From: JAUWGC01 sp963753055
GTDB lineage: Bacteria; Bacteroidota; Bacteroidia; Bacteroidales; B18-G4
NCBI GenBank assembly: GCA_963753055.1
Contig: CAVWAP010000001.1
Location: 124,001-188,000 of the forward strand
DNA length: 64,000 nucleotides
Direction of reading: 5' to 3'
Shown here: positions 1 through 9,163 of the stretch, piece after piece
How the letters are laid out: every line of letters begins with the position of its first letter
Numbering within the stretch: position 1 is the stretch's first letter
Made by a program: the position numbers and the translations under genes
The notes under the pieces: generated by a model
The model's database searches: none
The model's input: only the letters and a program-made list of their open reading frames with translations
What the model was told of the DNA's origin: nothing

Positions 1-457
1 TACCAATATCTTCAATGCCCTTCAGGCTGATATCACGCATTGCCTGTTCTATCTCAAAGGTGTAATCTCCCCTGGAAGGGAATCTTAAATGCTCTTTTAA
101 AAGTATACGGTTATCTCTTATTTTACCAGTGCCTTTGCCCACCCAATTTCCTTTGCGATCGGCCAGGATGCACTCTATTGTATCCCTTGTGGTATTATCA
201 TTAGGGAATCTCCCATTCATAAAAAAATAGATATTGCTATAAGGATAATCAGTATTGTGCCTGATATTGAGATAAAACTTGTATAATGTGATGGTATCGT
301 CGATATTGAATTGAAAGTGGATCACTGAGTCTTTGTTCCAGCTTTGGTTAACGATTTTTATGCTGCTGTCGTATACCCTGGATGGGTCACACGACATAAA
401 AAGCCCAATGAGCAAGATGGTCAGGAATAACACCCGGATACTACCAAAATTGGTCAT
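1..457 (-). CDS. gldH: GldH family gliding motility lipoprotein (partial, runs off the left edge)
   Basis: About 152 N-terminal residues are visible; the C-terminus lies outside the window. Translation begins MTNFGSIRVLFLTILLIG and continues to a lipobox ending FMSC, so Cys23 should be lipidated after signal peptidase II cleavage. The next segment (DPSRVYDSS, then DYPYSNIYFFMNGRFP) has the layout of GldH, an outer-membrane-associated lipoprotein needed for gliding and T9SS function. It is the last visible gene of the minus-strand run holB-ricT-gldH, an order that recurs in Bacteroidota and supports the assignment. The start is the ATG at 457, 60 bases after ricT. The family call is strong; the motility role in this organism is inferred. 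Confidence 0.85.
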   Translation of the reverse strand, partial: MTNFGSIRVLFLTILLIGLFMSCDPSRVYDSSIKIVNQSWNKDSVIHFQFNIDDTITLYKFYLNIRHNTDYPYSNIYFFMNGRFPNDNTTRDTIECILADRKGNWVGKGTGKIRDNRILLKEHLRFPSRGDYTFEIEQAMRDISLKGIEDIG

Positions 458-517
458 TAATAAGAGTTTACTTAATAAAGGAATTTAACGGGTTTTATTG
501 TGTAAAATCTTTATTCT

Positions 518-1624
518 TTAATCAAAGCGTTCCAGGTCTTCCTGGTTAAGCGAATTGTCAAATTCGTTCTTTCTCTCCTTAACACTGGTAAAGTCTTCTA
601 GCTTTTCCGGATATTGGCCTTTGCTATTGCTATCAATGATACTCTTAACGTTTTCTACCGACAAGGCAAGGATAGCAGACCTGTCATCTACATAAGAATA
701 CCACATGATCTTATTGAAAATGTCCGTTTTGTGGTGAATAGCTTCCCCCTTTTTGGTTTTGAGCAGGACACTGCTGTCCGGGAATGATCTCAAGGCATCC
801 AGGTAATGATCGCTCTCAAAATTCAGGCAGCATTTTAGCTTGCTGCACTGCCCGGCCAGCTTTTGTGGGTTCAAGGAGAGCTGTTGAACACGTGCGGAAT
901 TGGTTGTGACAGATGTGAAATTCACCAACCAGGTAGCACAACATAGCTCTCTTCCGCAGGACCCAATGCCACCAATCCGGCTTGCTTCCTGCCGCACACC
1001 GATCTGCTTCATCTCCACCCTGATCCTGAATTCTTCAGCTAATTTTTTAATAAGCTCCCTGAAATCAACCCTTTCTTCTGCTGTGTAATAGAAAATGGCT
1101 TTCGTGTTATCGCCCTGGTACTCAATGTCGTTGAACTTCATTGCCAGGTTCAGGTCGTTGGCAATGTTTTTTGTCTTATGCATGGTGGCATCTTCACGCT
1201 CAACAGCAATGACCCATTTTTCAATATCTGAAACCCTTGCCCTGCGATAGATTCTTTTTATAGTTTCAGAATCAGGATCAGCACCCTTCCTTTTCATTTG
1301 CAGACGTGCAGTTTCACCAACTAATGTGACAATGCCAATATCATGTCCCGGGGCAGCCTCTACAGCCACGATGTCGCCAATTTTGTAATAATGTCCATTA
1401 GAAATCCTGAAGAAATCTTTATGACTATTTTTAAATCGTACTTCAACACAATTAAATCCATTCTGTGACAGCGGGTAATTCAATCCCTCAAGCCAATCTG
1501 TACTATCCAGCTTACAACAACCATGTTTGAAGACTTCTTCATCCCTTCCGTTTCCTTTCGGACTGGACTTGCAGCCCCTGTGGAGAAATGTATTGTTTTT
1601 TACTTTGTCATTGCGATCATCCAT
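518..1624 (-). CDS. ricT: PSP1/RicT-type regulatory iron-sulfur iron-binding protein
   Basis: A 368-residue PSP1-domain protein. The diagnostic cysteine region GSCGRELCCATWL, followed by GQCSKLKCC, matches the RicT/YaaT family, whose Bacillus subtilis member forms the Y-complex (RicA/F/T), binds Fe-S clusters and affects RNase Y-dependent RNA processing. The N-terminal half carries PSP1 features (KIGDIVAVEAAPGHDIGIV). A highly charged C-terminal tail follows the conserved core. An in-frame TTG lies 9 bases upstream, but the ATG at 1624 (MDDRNDK) is preferred. It sits between holB and gldH, 32 bases after holB, with a TAnnTTTG box in the gap. The family is certain; the molecular role in Bacteroidota is not established from sequence. 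Confidence 0.9.
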   Translation of the reverse strand: MDDRNDKVKNNTFLHRGCKSSPKGNGRDEEVFKHGCCKLDSTDWLEGLNYPLSQNGFNCVEVRFKNSHKDFFRISNGHYYKIGDIVAVEAAPGHDIGIVTLVGETARLQMKRKGADPDSETIKRIYRRARVSDIEKWVIAVEREDATMHKTKNIANDLNLAMKFNDIEYQGDNTKAIFYYTAEERVDFRELIKKLAEEFRIRVEMKQIGVRQEASRIGGIGSCGRELCCATWLVNFTSVTTNSARVQQLSLNPQKLAGQCSKLKCCLNFESDHYLDALRSFPDSSVLLKTKKGEAIHHKTDIFNKIMWYSYVDDRSAILALSVENVKSIIDSNSKGQYPEKLEDFTSVKERKNEFDNSLNQEDLERFD

Positions 1625-1643
1625 CTTCAACAAGTTAGAAGTG

Positions 1644-1651
1644 CAAATTTA
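1644..1651 (-). promoter_or_regulatory. Candidate -7 box (TAAATTTG) upstream of ricT
   Basis: The minus strand reads TAAATTTG, matching the Bacteroidota TAnnTTTG box, 20 bases before the ricT ATG and just after the holB stop. No clear -33 TTTG was found; part of that position would lie in holB coding sequence. Confidence 0.3.
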
Positions 1652-1656
1652 AGAAA

Positions 1657-2805
1657 TTATCCGGCTTTTCCCACTGGTGTTATATACAGCAGGCGTATCG
1701 CCTTGAGAGAGAGGTCCATCAGGGTTATTGACGCATTGGCATTTCGTTCAATACTGTGGTAGGCATGATTGAAAGCTTCATTTAACTGGTGTATATTAGA
1801 AGCATTCATGAAAGAAGAAAACTTTTGCAGAAATTCATTTTCATCTGAACTGGTTCTCAAAAGTGCTTCATTTTGATAGTAAATGAGCAATCCATCCCTT
1901 ACAATCTTAAGTGCATATTGGAAGAATTCTTTAAGTTCATCACGGGTTTTAGCAGCTATCTTACCAATGATTGCTTCCACTTCTTTAATATCTTTTTTAA
2001 AGCAGGCTCGCATCCAATCCCTGAATAAATTCATATTTGCCGAATAACCCTCCATATCTTCCAGGTAGGTGATGGCTGTGATATAGTTTCCATGTGATAT
2101 ACTAACTGCGTCCTTTGCTATATCAGGAGAACAGCCTGTCCTGGCTATTACAGCTTCATATAGTTTTTGGTCGTCCAGGCGGGGGATCTTGATAATCTGT
2201 GTTCTGGAAATAATGGTGGAGATAATCTGGTCCTGGTCTTCTGCAATGAGCAGGAACAGTGTTTTGTCGGGAGGCTCTTCCAGTATTTTAAGAAAACGAG
2301 GGGCAACGGTATGATGAAGTTTCTCAACCATCCACAGGATCACGATCTTGTATTCAGATTCATAGCTTTTAAAACCTAAAGTTCTGATTGTTTCTTTGGC
2401 ATCTTCTGCCCGAATAAGTCCTTGCTTTTTTTCAATTCCTATCTTTTCATACCATGCATTAAGCAATGGGAAGTATTCACTTTCTAGTATAAACTCTCTC
2501 CAGGGCCTTATAAAGTCGAGGCTTTTAGGCTTTTTGAGTTCTTTAGTAGTGTTGATAGGGTACATGAAATGCAGGTCGGGATGGGCCAACTGGCTGATTT
2601 TTATGCAGGACGGGCATACACCACAGGAGTCATCTGCTTTACGGTCCCTGCAATTGATATACTGTGCATAGGCCAGTGTCAGGGCCATTTTTCCGGAACC
2701 TTCCGGGCCCAGAAACAATTGTGCATGACTGATCCTGCCTTCATTGACAGTCTGGATCAGTTTGTCCTTGATGGCTTGCTGCCCAGGTATTTGTTTAAAT
2801 AGCAT
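1657..2805 (-). CDS. holB: DNA polymerase III delta' subunit
   Basis: A 382-residue AAA+ clamp-loader subunit. The N-terminus QIPGQQAIKDKLIQTVNEGR precedes a Walker A loop (GPEGSGKM) and a zinc-binding knuckle CGVCPSC, both typical of delta'/gamma proteins. The segment FLKILEEPPDKTLFLLIAE followed by ISRTQIIKIP corresponds to the conserved LLKTLEEPP and sensor 1 regions; the SRC motif reads SRT here. It would load the sliding clamp at the replication fork. It starts at the ATG at 2805, 18 bases after sdhB, and leads into ricT-gldH. Confidence in the family is high. Confidence 0.93.
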   Translation of the reverse strand: MLFKQIPGQQAIKDKLIQTVNEGRISHAQLFLGPEGSGKMALTLAYAQYINCRDRKADDSCGVCPSCIKISQLAHPDLHFMYPINTTKELKKPKSLDFIRPWREFILESEYFPLLNAWYEKIGIEKKQGLIRAEDAKETIRTLGFKSYESEYKIVILWMVEKLHHTVAPRFLKILEEPPDKTLFLLIAEDQDQIISTIISRTQIIKIPRLDDQKLYEAVIARTGCSPDIAKDAVSISHGNYITAITYLEDMEGYSANMNLFRDWMRACFKKDIKEVEAIIGKIAAKTRDELKEFFQYALKIVRDGLLIYYQNEALLRTSSDENEFLQKFSSFMNASNIHQLNEAFNHAYHSIERNANASITLMDLSLKAIRLLYITPVGKAG

Positions 2806-2823
2806 CAGATGGGGTTTGACCCG

Positions 2824-3579
2824 CTAAAGATCTTTTTGTGCACCTACTTTTGCTTTGATAAATTCCCTGTTCATCCTGGCGATATTAGTGATTGAGATCC
2901 CTTTTGGGCATACCGCTTCACAGGCATAGGTGTTTGTGCAATTACCGAATCCCATTTCATCCATTTTCTTTACCATACGTTGAACGCGCCTTTTGGCTTC
3001 TATCATGCCCTGGGGTAACAAGGTATATTGGGATACTTTCGCAGATACAAAGAGCATTGCTGAAGCATTTTTACATGCAGCAACACAGGCACCACAGCCA
3101 ATGCATACAGCAGAATTGAAAGCCTCGTCGGCATGTTCTTTTCTGACCAGGATTTCATTGGCGTCCCTTGCTGCACCTGCATTGATAGAGATAAATCCTC
3201 CTGCATGCAGAATTTTATCAAAAGCTGTCCTGTCTACTACTAAGTCTTTGATGATCGGGAATGCCTTGGATCTCCATGGCTCGACTATAATGGTTGAGCC
3301 TTCTTTGAAGAAGCGCATATATAGCTCACAGGTGGTTGTCTTTTCCCTTGGCCCATGTGGCTGTCCGTTGATATACAGGCCACAGGTGCCACAGATTCCT
3401 TCCCTGCAGTCGCTTTCGAATGCGACGGGTTCATCTCCCTGTGTGATCAGTTTTATGTTCAATGCGTCCATCATCTCCAGAAATGACATCTCAGGAGAAA
3501 CATCTTCCAGGGTATAGTCTTTGAATTTCCCTTTCGCATTTGCATTTTTCTGTCGCCAGATCTTCAGTTTTATATTCAT
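2824..3579 (-). CDS. sdhB: Succinate dehydrogenase/fumarate reductase iron-sulfur subunit
   Basis: A 251-residue electron-transfer subunit of complex II. The N-terminal ferredoxin-like domain has the [2Fe-2S] ligands in CREGICGTCG, and the C-terminal domain has CIGCGACVAACKNAS and CEAVCPKGI for the [4Fe-4S] and [3Fe-4S] centres. It passes electrons between the SdhA flavin and the membrane quinone site of SdhC. It is the third gene of sdhC-sdhA-sdhB, 20 bases after sdhA. Sequence alone does not say whether the enzyme runs mainly as succinate dehydrogenase or as fumarate reductase; Bacteroidota enzymes of this layout do both. Confidence 0.95.
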   Translation of the reverse strand: MNIKLKIWRQKNANAKGKFKDYTLEDVSPEMSFLEMMDALNIKLITQGDEPVAFESDCREGICGTCGLYINGQPHGPREKTTTCELYMRFFKEGSTIIVEPWRSKAFPIIKDLVVDRTAFDKILHAGGFISINAGAARDANEILVRKEHADEAFNSAVCIGCGACVAACKNASAMLFVSAKVSQYTLLPQGMIEAKRRVQRMVKKMDEMGFGNCTNTYACEAVCPKGISITNIARMNREFIKAKVGAQKDL

Positions 3580-3599
3580 GGCAATCCGGTATTAATAGA

Positions 3600-5519
3600 T
3601 TATTTATAACTCCTTACCTTGAGTTCGACATTTTCAAAAATTAAATCTTCCTTATGAAGCTGCGGCGCTTGTTCTTCACCCTGGTATTCCCAGGCAGCCA
3701 CATAAGCATAATCTTCATCTATACGCTGGGCTTCACCTGTCTCCGACTGGCTTTCTTCACGGAAATGAGCACCACAGGATTCTTTTCGATCCAGCGCATC
3801 AGTGATCATCAGTTTAGAAAGCTGGAAGAAATCAGCTACACGTCCTGCTTTTTCTATTTCCTGGTTCATTTCATCATTTGTACCAGGAACCTTAACATCT
3901 GCCCAGAATTCCTTTTCTAAGTCCACAACCAGCTCAAATGCTTTTTTAAGGCCTTCCTCATTCCTTCTCATACCGCAGTAATCCCACATGATCTTTCCAA
4001 GCCTTTTATGGAAGGAGGTAGCAGTTTGAGTTCCATTGACTGCAAGCAATTTTTCGATTTTAGCACGGGCTTCCTTTTCCGCCTCATCAAATTCAACGGT
4101 GTCTGTTGGAGCTTTGGCTGTCTTAATTTCGTCTGCCAGGAAGTTACTGATGGTATATGAAATGATTGAGTAGCCATCTCCTGCGCACTGCATCAATGAA
4201 CCGGCACCAAGCCTGTTTGCCCCATGATCTGAAAAATTTGATTCTCCAATGGCAAAAAGGCCAGGTATGGTAGTCTGGAGATTATAGTCAACCCATAAGC
4301 CACCCATGGTATAGTGCCCGGCAGGGTAGATCCTCATAGGTTCCTCATAAGGATTGATGCCAGTAATCTTCTCATACATCTCAAACAGGTTGCCATACTT
4401 GTTCTCGATGGCTTTTTTACCCTGCTTGCTAATAGCATCCTTGAAATCGAGGTTCACAGCCAATCCAGTGCCTCCCACGCCATAACCGGCATCACAGCGT
4501 TCTTTTGCAGCTCGTGATGCAACATCTCTGGGGACCAGGTTCCCAAAAGCAGGATATTTTCTTTCAAGGTAATAGTCCCTTTCTTCTTCAGGGATTTGAT
4601 TTGCATGTCTTTTGTCTCCTTTCTCCTTCGGCACCCAGATCCTTCCGTCATTCCTTAATGATTCAGACATCAATGTCAGCTTGCACTGATAATCATTTAA
4701 TACTGGAATACTGGTAGGGTGGATCTGGATAAAGCTTGGATTTCCAAACAGTGCGCCTTTTTTGTAAGCACTCCATGCTGCGGAAACATTTGAGCCAACA
4801 GCTAAGGTCGATAGATAATAAATCGTTCCATAGCCTCCTGTTGCAAGGATCACTGCATGGGCAGCGTGTCTTTCTAATTCTCCGGTAACGAGGTTTCGGG
4901 TAATGATGCCCCTGGCCTTACCATCAACAATGACAATGTTCATCATCTCACGGCGGGCATATACTGTTACGGTGCCAGCTTCAACCTGCCTGCAAAGACC
5001 TGAAAAAGCACCTAACAGACACTGTTGCCCGGTCTGTCCCTTGGCATAAAAAGTCCTGGAAACCTGTACGCCACCAAAGGACCTGTTGTCCAGTGTTCCG
5101 CCATATTCCCTTGCAAATGGAACTCCCTGCGCTGTCAACTGGTCGATAGTGGCATTACTGACTTCGGCAGCACGGTAAACATTGGCCTCCCTGGAACGGT
5201 AGTCGCCACCCTTAATGACATCGTAGAACAACCGGTACACACTGTCACCGTCATTCTTGTAATTCTTTGCAGCGTTAATGCCACCCTGGGCAGCCACGGA
5301 GTGTGCCCTTCTGGGTGTATCCTGGAAACAAAAGGCTTTTACATTATAGCCCATCTCCCCAAGGGTTGATGCGGCAGCACTTCCAGCCAGTCCGGTACCT
5401 ACCAGGATAATGTCAAGTTTCTTTCTGTTGGCGGGGTTGACCAGCTTCATGGAAGCTTTGTGTTTCGTCCATTTGTCTGCCAGTGGTCCTTCAGGTATTT
5501 TGGCGTCTAACTTGATCAT
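3600..5519 (-). CDS. sdhA: Succinate dehydrogenase/fumarate reductase flavoprotein subunit
   Basis: A 639-residue catalytic subunit. The dinucleotide-binding motif GTGLAGSAAASTLGEMG lies near residue 42. RRAHSVAAQGGINAAKN contains the His expected to carry covalent FAD and the adjoining AAQGG signature. HPAGHYTMGGL-type active-site sequence (IYPAGHYTMGGLWVDY) and GANRLGAGSLMQC follow. It interconverts succinate and fumarate at the cytoplasmic face of the membrane. The open frame extends to a GTG two codons upstream, but the ATG at 5519 (MIKLDAK) is the more likely start. Neighbours are sdhC (42-base gap) and sdhB. Confidence 0.95.
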   Translation of the reverse strand: MIKLDAKIPEGPLADKWTKHKASMKLVNPANRKKLDIILVGTGLAGSAAASTLGEMGYNVKAFCFQDTPRRAHSVAAQGGINAAKNYKNDGDSVYRLFYDVIKGGDYRSREANVYRAAEVSNATIDQLTAQGVPFAREYGGTLDNRSFGGVQVSRTFYAKGQTGQQCLLGAFSGLCRQVEAGTVTVYARREMMNIVIVDGKARGIITRNLVTGELERHAAHAVILATGGYGTIYYLSTLAVGSNVSAAWSAYKKGALFGNPSFIQIHPTSIPVLNDYQCKLTLMSESLRNDGRIWVPKEKGDKRHANQIPEEERDYYLERKYPAFGNLVPRDVASRAAKERCDAGYGVGGTGLAVNLDFKDAISKQGKKAIENKYGNLFEMYEKITGINPYEEPMRIYPAGHYTMGGLWVDYNLQTTIPGLFAIGESNFSDHGANRLGAGSLMQCAGDGYSIISYTISNFLADEIKTAKAPTDTVEFDEAEKEARAKIEKLLAVNGTQTATSFHKRLGKIMWDYCGMRRNEEGLKKAFELVVDLEKEFWADVKVPGTNDEMNQEIEKAGRVADFFQLSKLMITDALDRKESCGAHFREESQSETGEAQRIDEDYAYVAAWEYQGEEQAPQLHKEDLIFENVELKVRSYK

Positions 5520-5560
5520 AGTCACAGTATTTTAAAAACAAATCCTAATTATCTAATTCA

Positions 5561-6238
5561 CTAAAACAACAGAAAGTACAGCGGGATCATGATGAATCCC
5601 AGTGGTATTGCGATAGAATATAAATGACCGATCACCTTAATGGCAGGTGTGTACTTGCTGTGGTTCAACCCGAATGTTTGAAAAGCGGATTGAAAAGCAT
5701 GGTTCAGGTGGAAACCAAGTATCAGTATCATTACAATATACATGATGGCATAGCCTGAGTTAGAAAACAGGTTAATGGCCATATGATAAAAGTCATGGTT
5801 GCTCTCAACATGTGAAGATCCCTGCGGTGCATCCGTCAATCCCAGCTTGACAAAGTAAAAATTGCACAGGTGAATGACGAGGAATACCAGGATGACAACG
5901 CCTGTATGGATCATAAACTTGGAGAAGATAGATGTATGTGACCATCCCTCGATCCTGTACCTTTTTGGCCTGGCCCCCCAGTTTTGCAATTGCAGGATGA
6001 TACCCTGGATAATGTGGATAATAAATCCGGCAAACAAGAAAATTTCTCCAATCTTGACCAGGGGAAAGGTTGTCATAAACAGGACTGCTTCATGGAATAC
6101 TTCCTGATGTCCTTCCGTGATGGGAAGGATGAAAAGGTTGATCCCGAGATGTACTAAAAGAAACAGCATTAAGAAGATCCCTGCAATCGACATGATGATT
6201 TTCTTGGTCAGGGAAGAATAATGCAAGAACTTACTCAT
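5561..6238 (-). CDS. sdhC: Succinate dehydrogenase cytochrome b subunit
   Basis: A 225-residue membrane anchor with about five hydrophobic segments. Histidines fall within or next to helices (LVHLGINLF, FIIHIIQG, FLVIHLCNF, LGFHLNHAFQ), as in single-subunit di-heme cytochrome b558 anchors of Bacteroidota and Wolinella. It carries the menaquinone site and holds SdhAB to the inner membrane. It is first in the sdhCAB run, with the ATG at 6238. The 170-base gap to the divergent aminopeptidase probably holds the promoter, although no perfect TAnnTTTG was found there. Confidence 0.92.
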   Translation of the reverse strand: MSKFLHYSSLTKKIIMSIAGIFLMLFLLVHLGINLFILPITEGHQEVFHEAVLFMTTFPLVKIGEIFLFAGFIIHIIQGIILQLQNWGARPKRYRIEGWSHTSIFSKFMIHTGVVILVFLVIHLCNFYFVKLGLTDAPQGSSHVESNHDFYHMAINLFSNSGYAIMYIVMILILGFHLNHAFQSAFQTFGLNHSKYTPAIKVIGHLYSIAIPLGFIMIPLYFLLF

Positions 6239-6407
6239 AACACATGTTTTAAGCTTAAAAAATTAAAGAAAACAACAATCCACTTTCCTAAAAATACTTA
6301 CTTTGCAAATGAATTGAGAGCAAAAATAACCAATATTCTGCTGCGTTTATTCTGTGGTCTGTCAACCCGGTTAATTTTTACTCAATTTAAATAATAAACT
6401 ATTGATT

Positions 6408-7697
6408 ATGAGGAGAGAACAGATAGATTCCAGCCTGTTTACAAGTAACCGGGAAGCCTTCCAAAAAAGGTTATTACCCAGGTCAATTGCCATCATCAAC
6501 CCTAACGATGAATATCCCCGGAATGGTGATCAAAACTTTCCGTACAGGCAGCATTCGGACCTGTTTTATTTAACCGGGATTGACCAGGAAAAAACACGCT
6601 TATTGATAGCGCCTGATTTTAGCAATGAGAAGTACAGGGAAGTATTGTTTATTATCAGGACAAGTTCCGAAATTGAGACCTGGGAAGGCCAGAAGTTATC
6701 GATTGAAGAAGCTAAGAAGATCTCCGGAATTGAGCATATCGCATGGCTGGACCAGTTTGACATGATCATGAATGAGATTATGGTTCACTCCGAGCATGTC
6801 TACCTGAACAGCAATGAGTATCCAAAGTATTCCAACCCGGTACCCTATTTTGATATCAGGTTTGCTGGAGAGCTTAAAGAGAAGTACCCCTGGCATGACT
6901 ATAAAAGGGCAGCTCCCATATTGCATGAACTCAGAAAGATTAAAAACCCGGCTGAGATAGACCTTATCAACAGGGCATGTGACATCACAAATAAAGCCTT
7001 TCACAGGGTGATGAAAGTGATAAAGCCTGGCATGATGGAGTATGAGGTCCAGGCTGAGATTGAGCATGAATTTGCTATAAACAGGGCTAACGGGAATGCC
7101 TACCAGCCCATCATCGGATCAGGTGAAAGGGCCTGTATCCTTCATTATATCAAGAACGACAACCAATGCCTTGACGGGGAGCTTGTGTTGATGGACTTCG
7201 GTGCTGAATATGACAACTATGCAGCAGACATGACAAGGACCATCCCGGTGAATGGAAAATTCAGCAAGCGTCAGCTGGAATGTTATAATGCTGTTCTTGA
7301 GGTTCAAAAAGAAGCGGCCAGGTTATTTGTTGTGGGCAATACAATTGACCAGGTCAACAAGGCAGTGAATGAATTGATGGAAGAGCAGATGCTTAAGCTT
7401 GGCTTGTTCAGCCGCAATGAGTTGCAATCTCAGGATCCTGACAAGCCTTTGTATGCAAAATATTTCATGCATGGCACCAGTCACTTTCTTGGGCTCGATG
7501 TTCATGATGTAGGCTCAAAGTATGATCCTTTCCAGCCAGGCATGGTGCTAACCTGTGAGCCGGGCTTGTACATCCGTGAAGAACAAATTGGCATCAGAAT
7601 TGAAAACGATATCCATGTCACAAAAGATGGACCTGTTAACCTGATGGCAGATATTCCTGTCGAACCTGAAGCTATCGAAGAATATATGAAAGGTTAA
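6408..7697 (+). CDS. M24B aminopeptidase P family metallopeptidase
   Basis: A 429-residue Xaa-Pro aminopeptidase-like enzyme. The N-terminal creatinase-like domain (FYLTGIDQEKTRLLIAPD) precedes a pita-bread catalytic domain. All five expected metal ligands are visible: two Asp in MDFGAEYDNYAADMTRT, His in MHGTSHFLGLDVHD, Glu in TCEPGLYI and Glu in RIENDIHVT. It should remove N-terminal residues preceding proline, probably with two Mn ions. The open frame begins at a TTG at 6402; the ATG at 6408 (MRREQID) is preferred. A second M24B gene follows 80 bases downstream. Confidence 0.92.
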   Translation: MRREQIDSSLFTSNREAFQKRLLPRSIAIINPNDEYPRNGDQNFPYRQHSDLFYLTGIDQEKTRLLIAPDFSNEKYREVLFIIRTSSEIETWEGQKLSIEEAKKISGIEHIAWLDQFDMIMNEIMVHSEHVYLNSNEYPKYSNPVPYFDIRFAGELKEKYPWHDYKRAAPILHELRKIKNPAEIDLINRACDITNKAFHRVMKVIKPGMMEYEVQAEIEHEFAINRANGNAYQPIIGSGERACILHYIKNDNQCLDGELVLMDFGAEYDNYAADMTRTIPVNGKFSKRQLECYNAVLEVQKEAARLFVVGNTIDQVNKAVNELMEEQMLKLGLFSRNELQSQDPDKPLYAKYFMHGTSHFLGLDVHDVGSKYDPFQPGMVLTCEPGLYIREEQIGIRIENDIHVTKDGPVNLMADIPVEPEAIEEYMKG

Positions 7698-7713
7698 AAC
7701 CGTTTCTTTTCAT

Positions 7714-7721
7714 TAAATTTG
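7714..7721 (+). promoter_or_regulatory. Candidate -7 box (TAAATTTG) upstream of the second M24B gene
   Basis: TAAATTTG lies 57 bases before the ATG at 7778 and just after the stop of the first aminopeptidase, so the second gene may have its own promoter. No good -33 TTTG is visible. Confidence 0.3.
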
Positions 7722-7777
7722 TGATCCCTTATTTATTAAAAAACAAATTAAATCATTAACAATAAACCACCATCATT

Positions 7778-9163
7778 ATGTTTAGTGCAGAAGTATATGC
7801 TGACAGAAGAAAACGGCTCAGGGCAGCCATGTCCTCAGGCCTGATCTTGCTTCCAGGCAACCAGGAAGCCTCAATGAATTACCCCGCCAACACTTATCAT
7901 TTCAGGCAGGACAGTAATTTCCTTTATTATTTCGGACTGGATCATCCTGACCTGGCAGCTGTCATCGATATCGATGAGAATAAGGACATCATTTTTGGCA
8001 ATGATGTCACCATGGACGACATCATCTGGATGGGGCCTCAGCCTTCGATGAAAGAAAGGGCTCAGCTTGTTGGAGTTGAAAATACACAAGCATTTAATGA
8101 TGTTATTGATTACCTGGCCAAGGCAATTAGTAATGGAAGAAAGGTGCATATACTGCCACAATACAGGGCTATGACCATTCTTCAGCTGGAAAGCATTCTT
8201 GGCGTGAGGCATGATGAATTTCAAAGGTTCGTGTCAGAAGAATTGATCAAGGCGGTTGTGGCAATGCGCTCCATCAAGGATAAATATGAGATTGAAGAAA
8301 TTGAAAAGGCAGTAGATATCGCCTATGATATGCATACCACCGCCATGAAATTGGCCAAGCCTGGTGTCATTGAAAGAGAGATTGCCGGCGCAGTTGAAGG
8401 AATATCACTTGCCCAGGGCGGACCGGTCTCATTTCCTGTGATCCTTAGCATGGATGGCCAGACCTTGCATAATCATTATCATGGCAATGTGCTGGAGCTT
8501 AACAGGATGATGGTTACCGATGCAGGTGCTGAGACCACTATGCATTATGCCAGCGACATCACCAGGACAGTGCCAGTTGGTGGTAAGTTCAACCAGAGGC
8601 AGAAAGAGATCTACGAGATTGTCCTTGATACTATCCTGACAACCACTAAGGCGATCAAACCAGGAGTTTACTATAAAGATATTCACTTGCTTGCCGCTAA
8701 AACCATTGCCTCCGGATTGATCAACCTTGGGTTGATGAAGGGTGATGCAGATGAAATTGTGAACCAGGGTGCGCATGCCTTATTTTTCCCCCATGGACTG
8801 GGCCATATGCTGGGTCTTGATGTTCATGACATGGAAGGGTTAGGTGAGAATTTCGTTGGTTATGATGAAACTGTGCAGCGGAGCAGCCAGTTTGGACTTG
8901 CTTTTCTGCGGCTGGCTAGAGAGCTGAAGCCTGGCTTCGTGCTTACCAACGAACCTGGCCTGTACTTCATCCCGGCCCTGATCGATCAGTGGAAGAGTGA
9001 AGGTAAGTTTACTGATTTTATCAATTATGAAAAGGTTGAGACCTACAAGGATTTTGGTGGCATCAGGATTGAAGATGACATACTTGTAACAGCAGATGGA
9101 TACAAGGTGCTCGGGAAACCCATCCCGAAAACTGTTGCCGAGGTGGAAGATATCATGAAATAA
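7778..9163 (+). CDS. M24B aminopeptidase P family metallopeptidase (second paralogue)
   Basis: A 461-residue paralogue of the preceding gene, clearly diverged but with a full ligand set: VTDAGAETTMHYASDITRT (two Asp), FPHGLGHMLGLDVHDM (His), TNEPGLYF (Glu) and RIEDDILVT (Glu). The N-terminal domain (SNFLYYFGLDHPDLAAVIDI) is also creatinase-like. A longer insertion before TNEPGLYF (about residues 355-385) sets it apart from the first copy and resembles the longer PepP/PepQ subclass. Its TAA overlaps the ATG of the alpha/beta hydrolase (TAATG), suggesting translational coupling. Confidence 0.92.
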   Translation: MFSAEVYADRRKRLRAAMSSGLILLPGNQEASMNYPANTYHFRQDSNFLYYFGLDHPDLAAVIDIDENKDIIFGNDVTMDDIIWMGPQPSMKERAQLVGVENTQAFNDVIDYLAKAISNGRKVHILPQYRAMTILQLESILGVRHDEFQRFVSEELIKAVVAMRSIKDKYEIEEIEKAVDIAYDMHTTAMKLAKPGVIEREIAGAVEGISLAQGGPVSFPVILSMDGQTLHNHYHGNVLELNRMMVTDAGAETTMHYASDITRTVPVGGKFNQRQKEIYEIVLDTILTTTKAIKPGVYYKDIHLLAAKTIASGLINLGLMKGDADEIVNQGAHALFFPHGLGHMLGLDVHDMEGLGENFVGYDETVQRSSQFGLAFLRLARELKPGFVLTNEPGLYFIPALIDQWKSEGKFTDFINYEKVETYKDFGGIRIEDDILVTADGYKVLGKPIPKTVAEVEDIMK

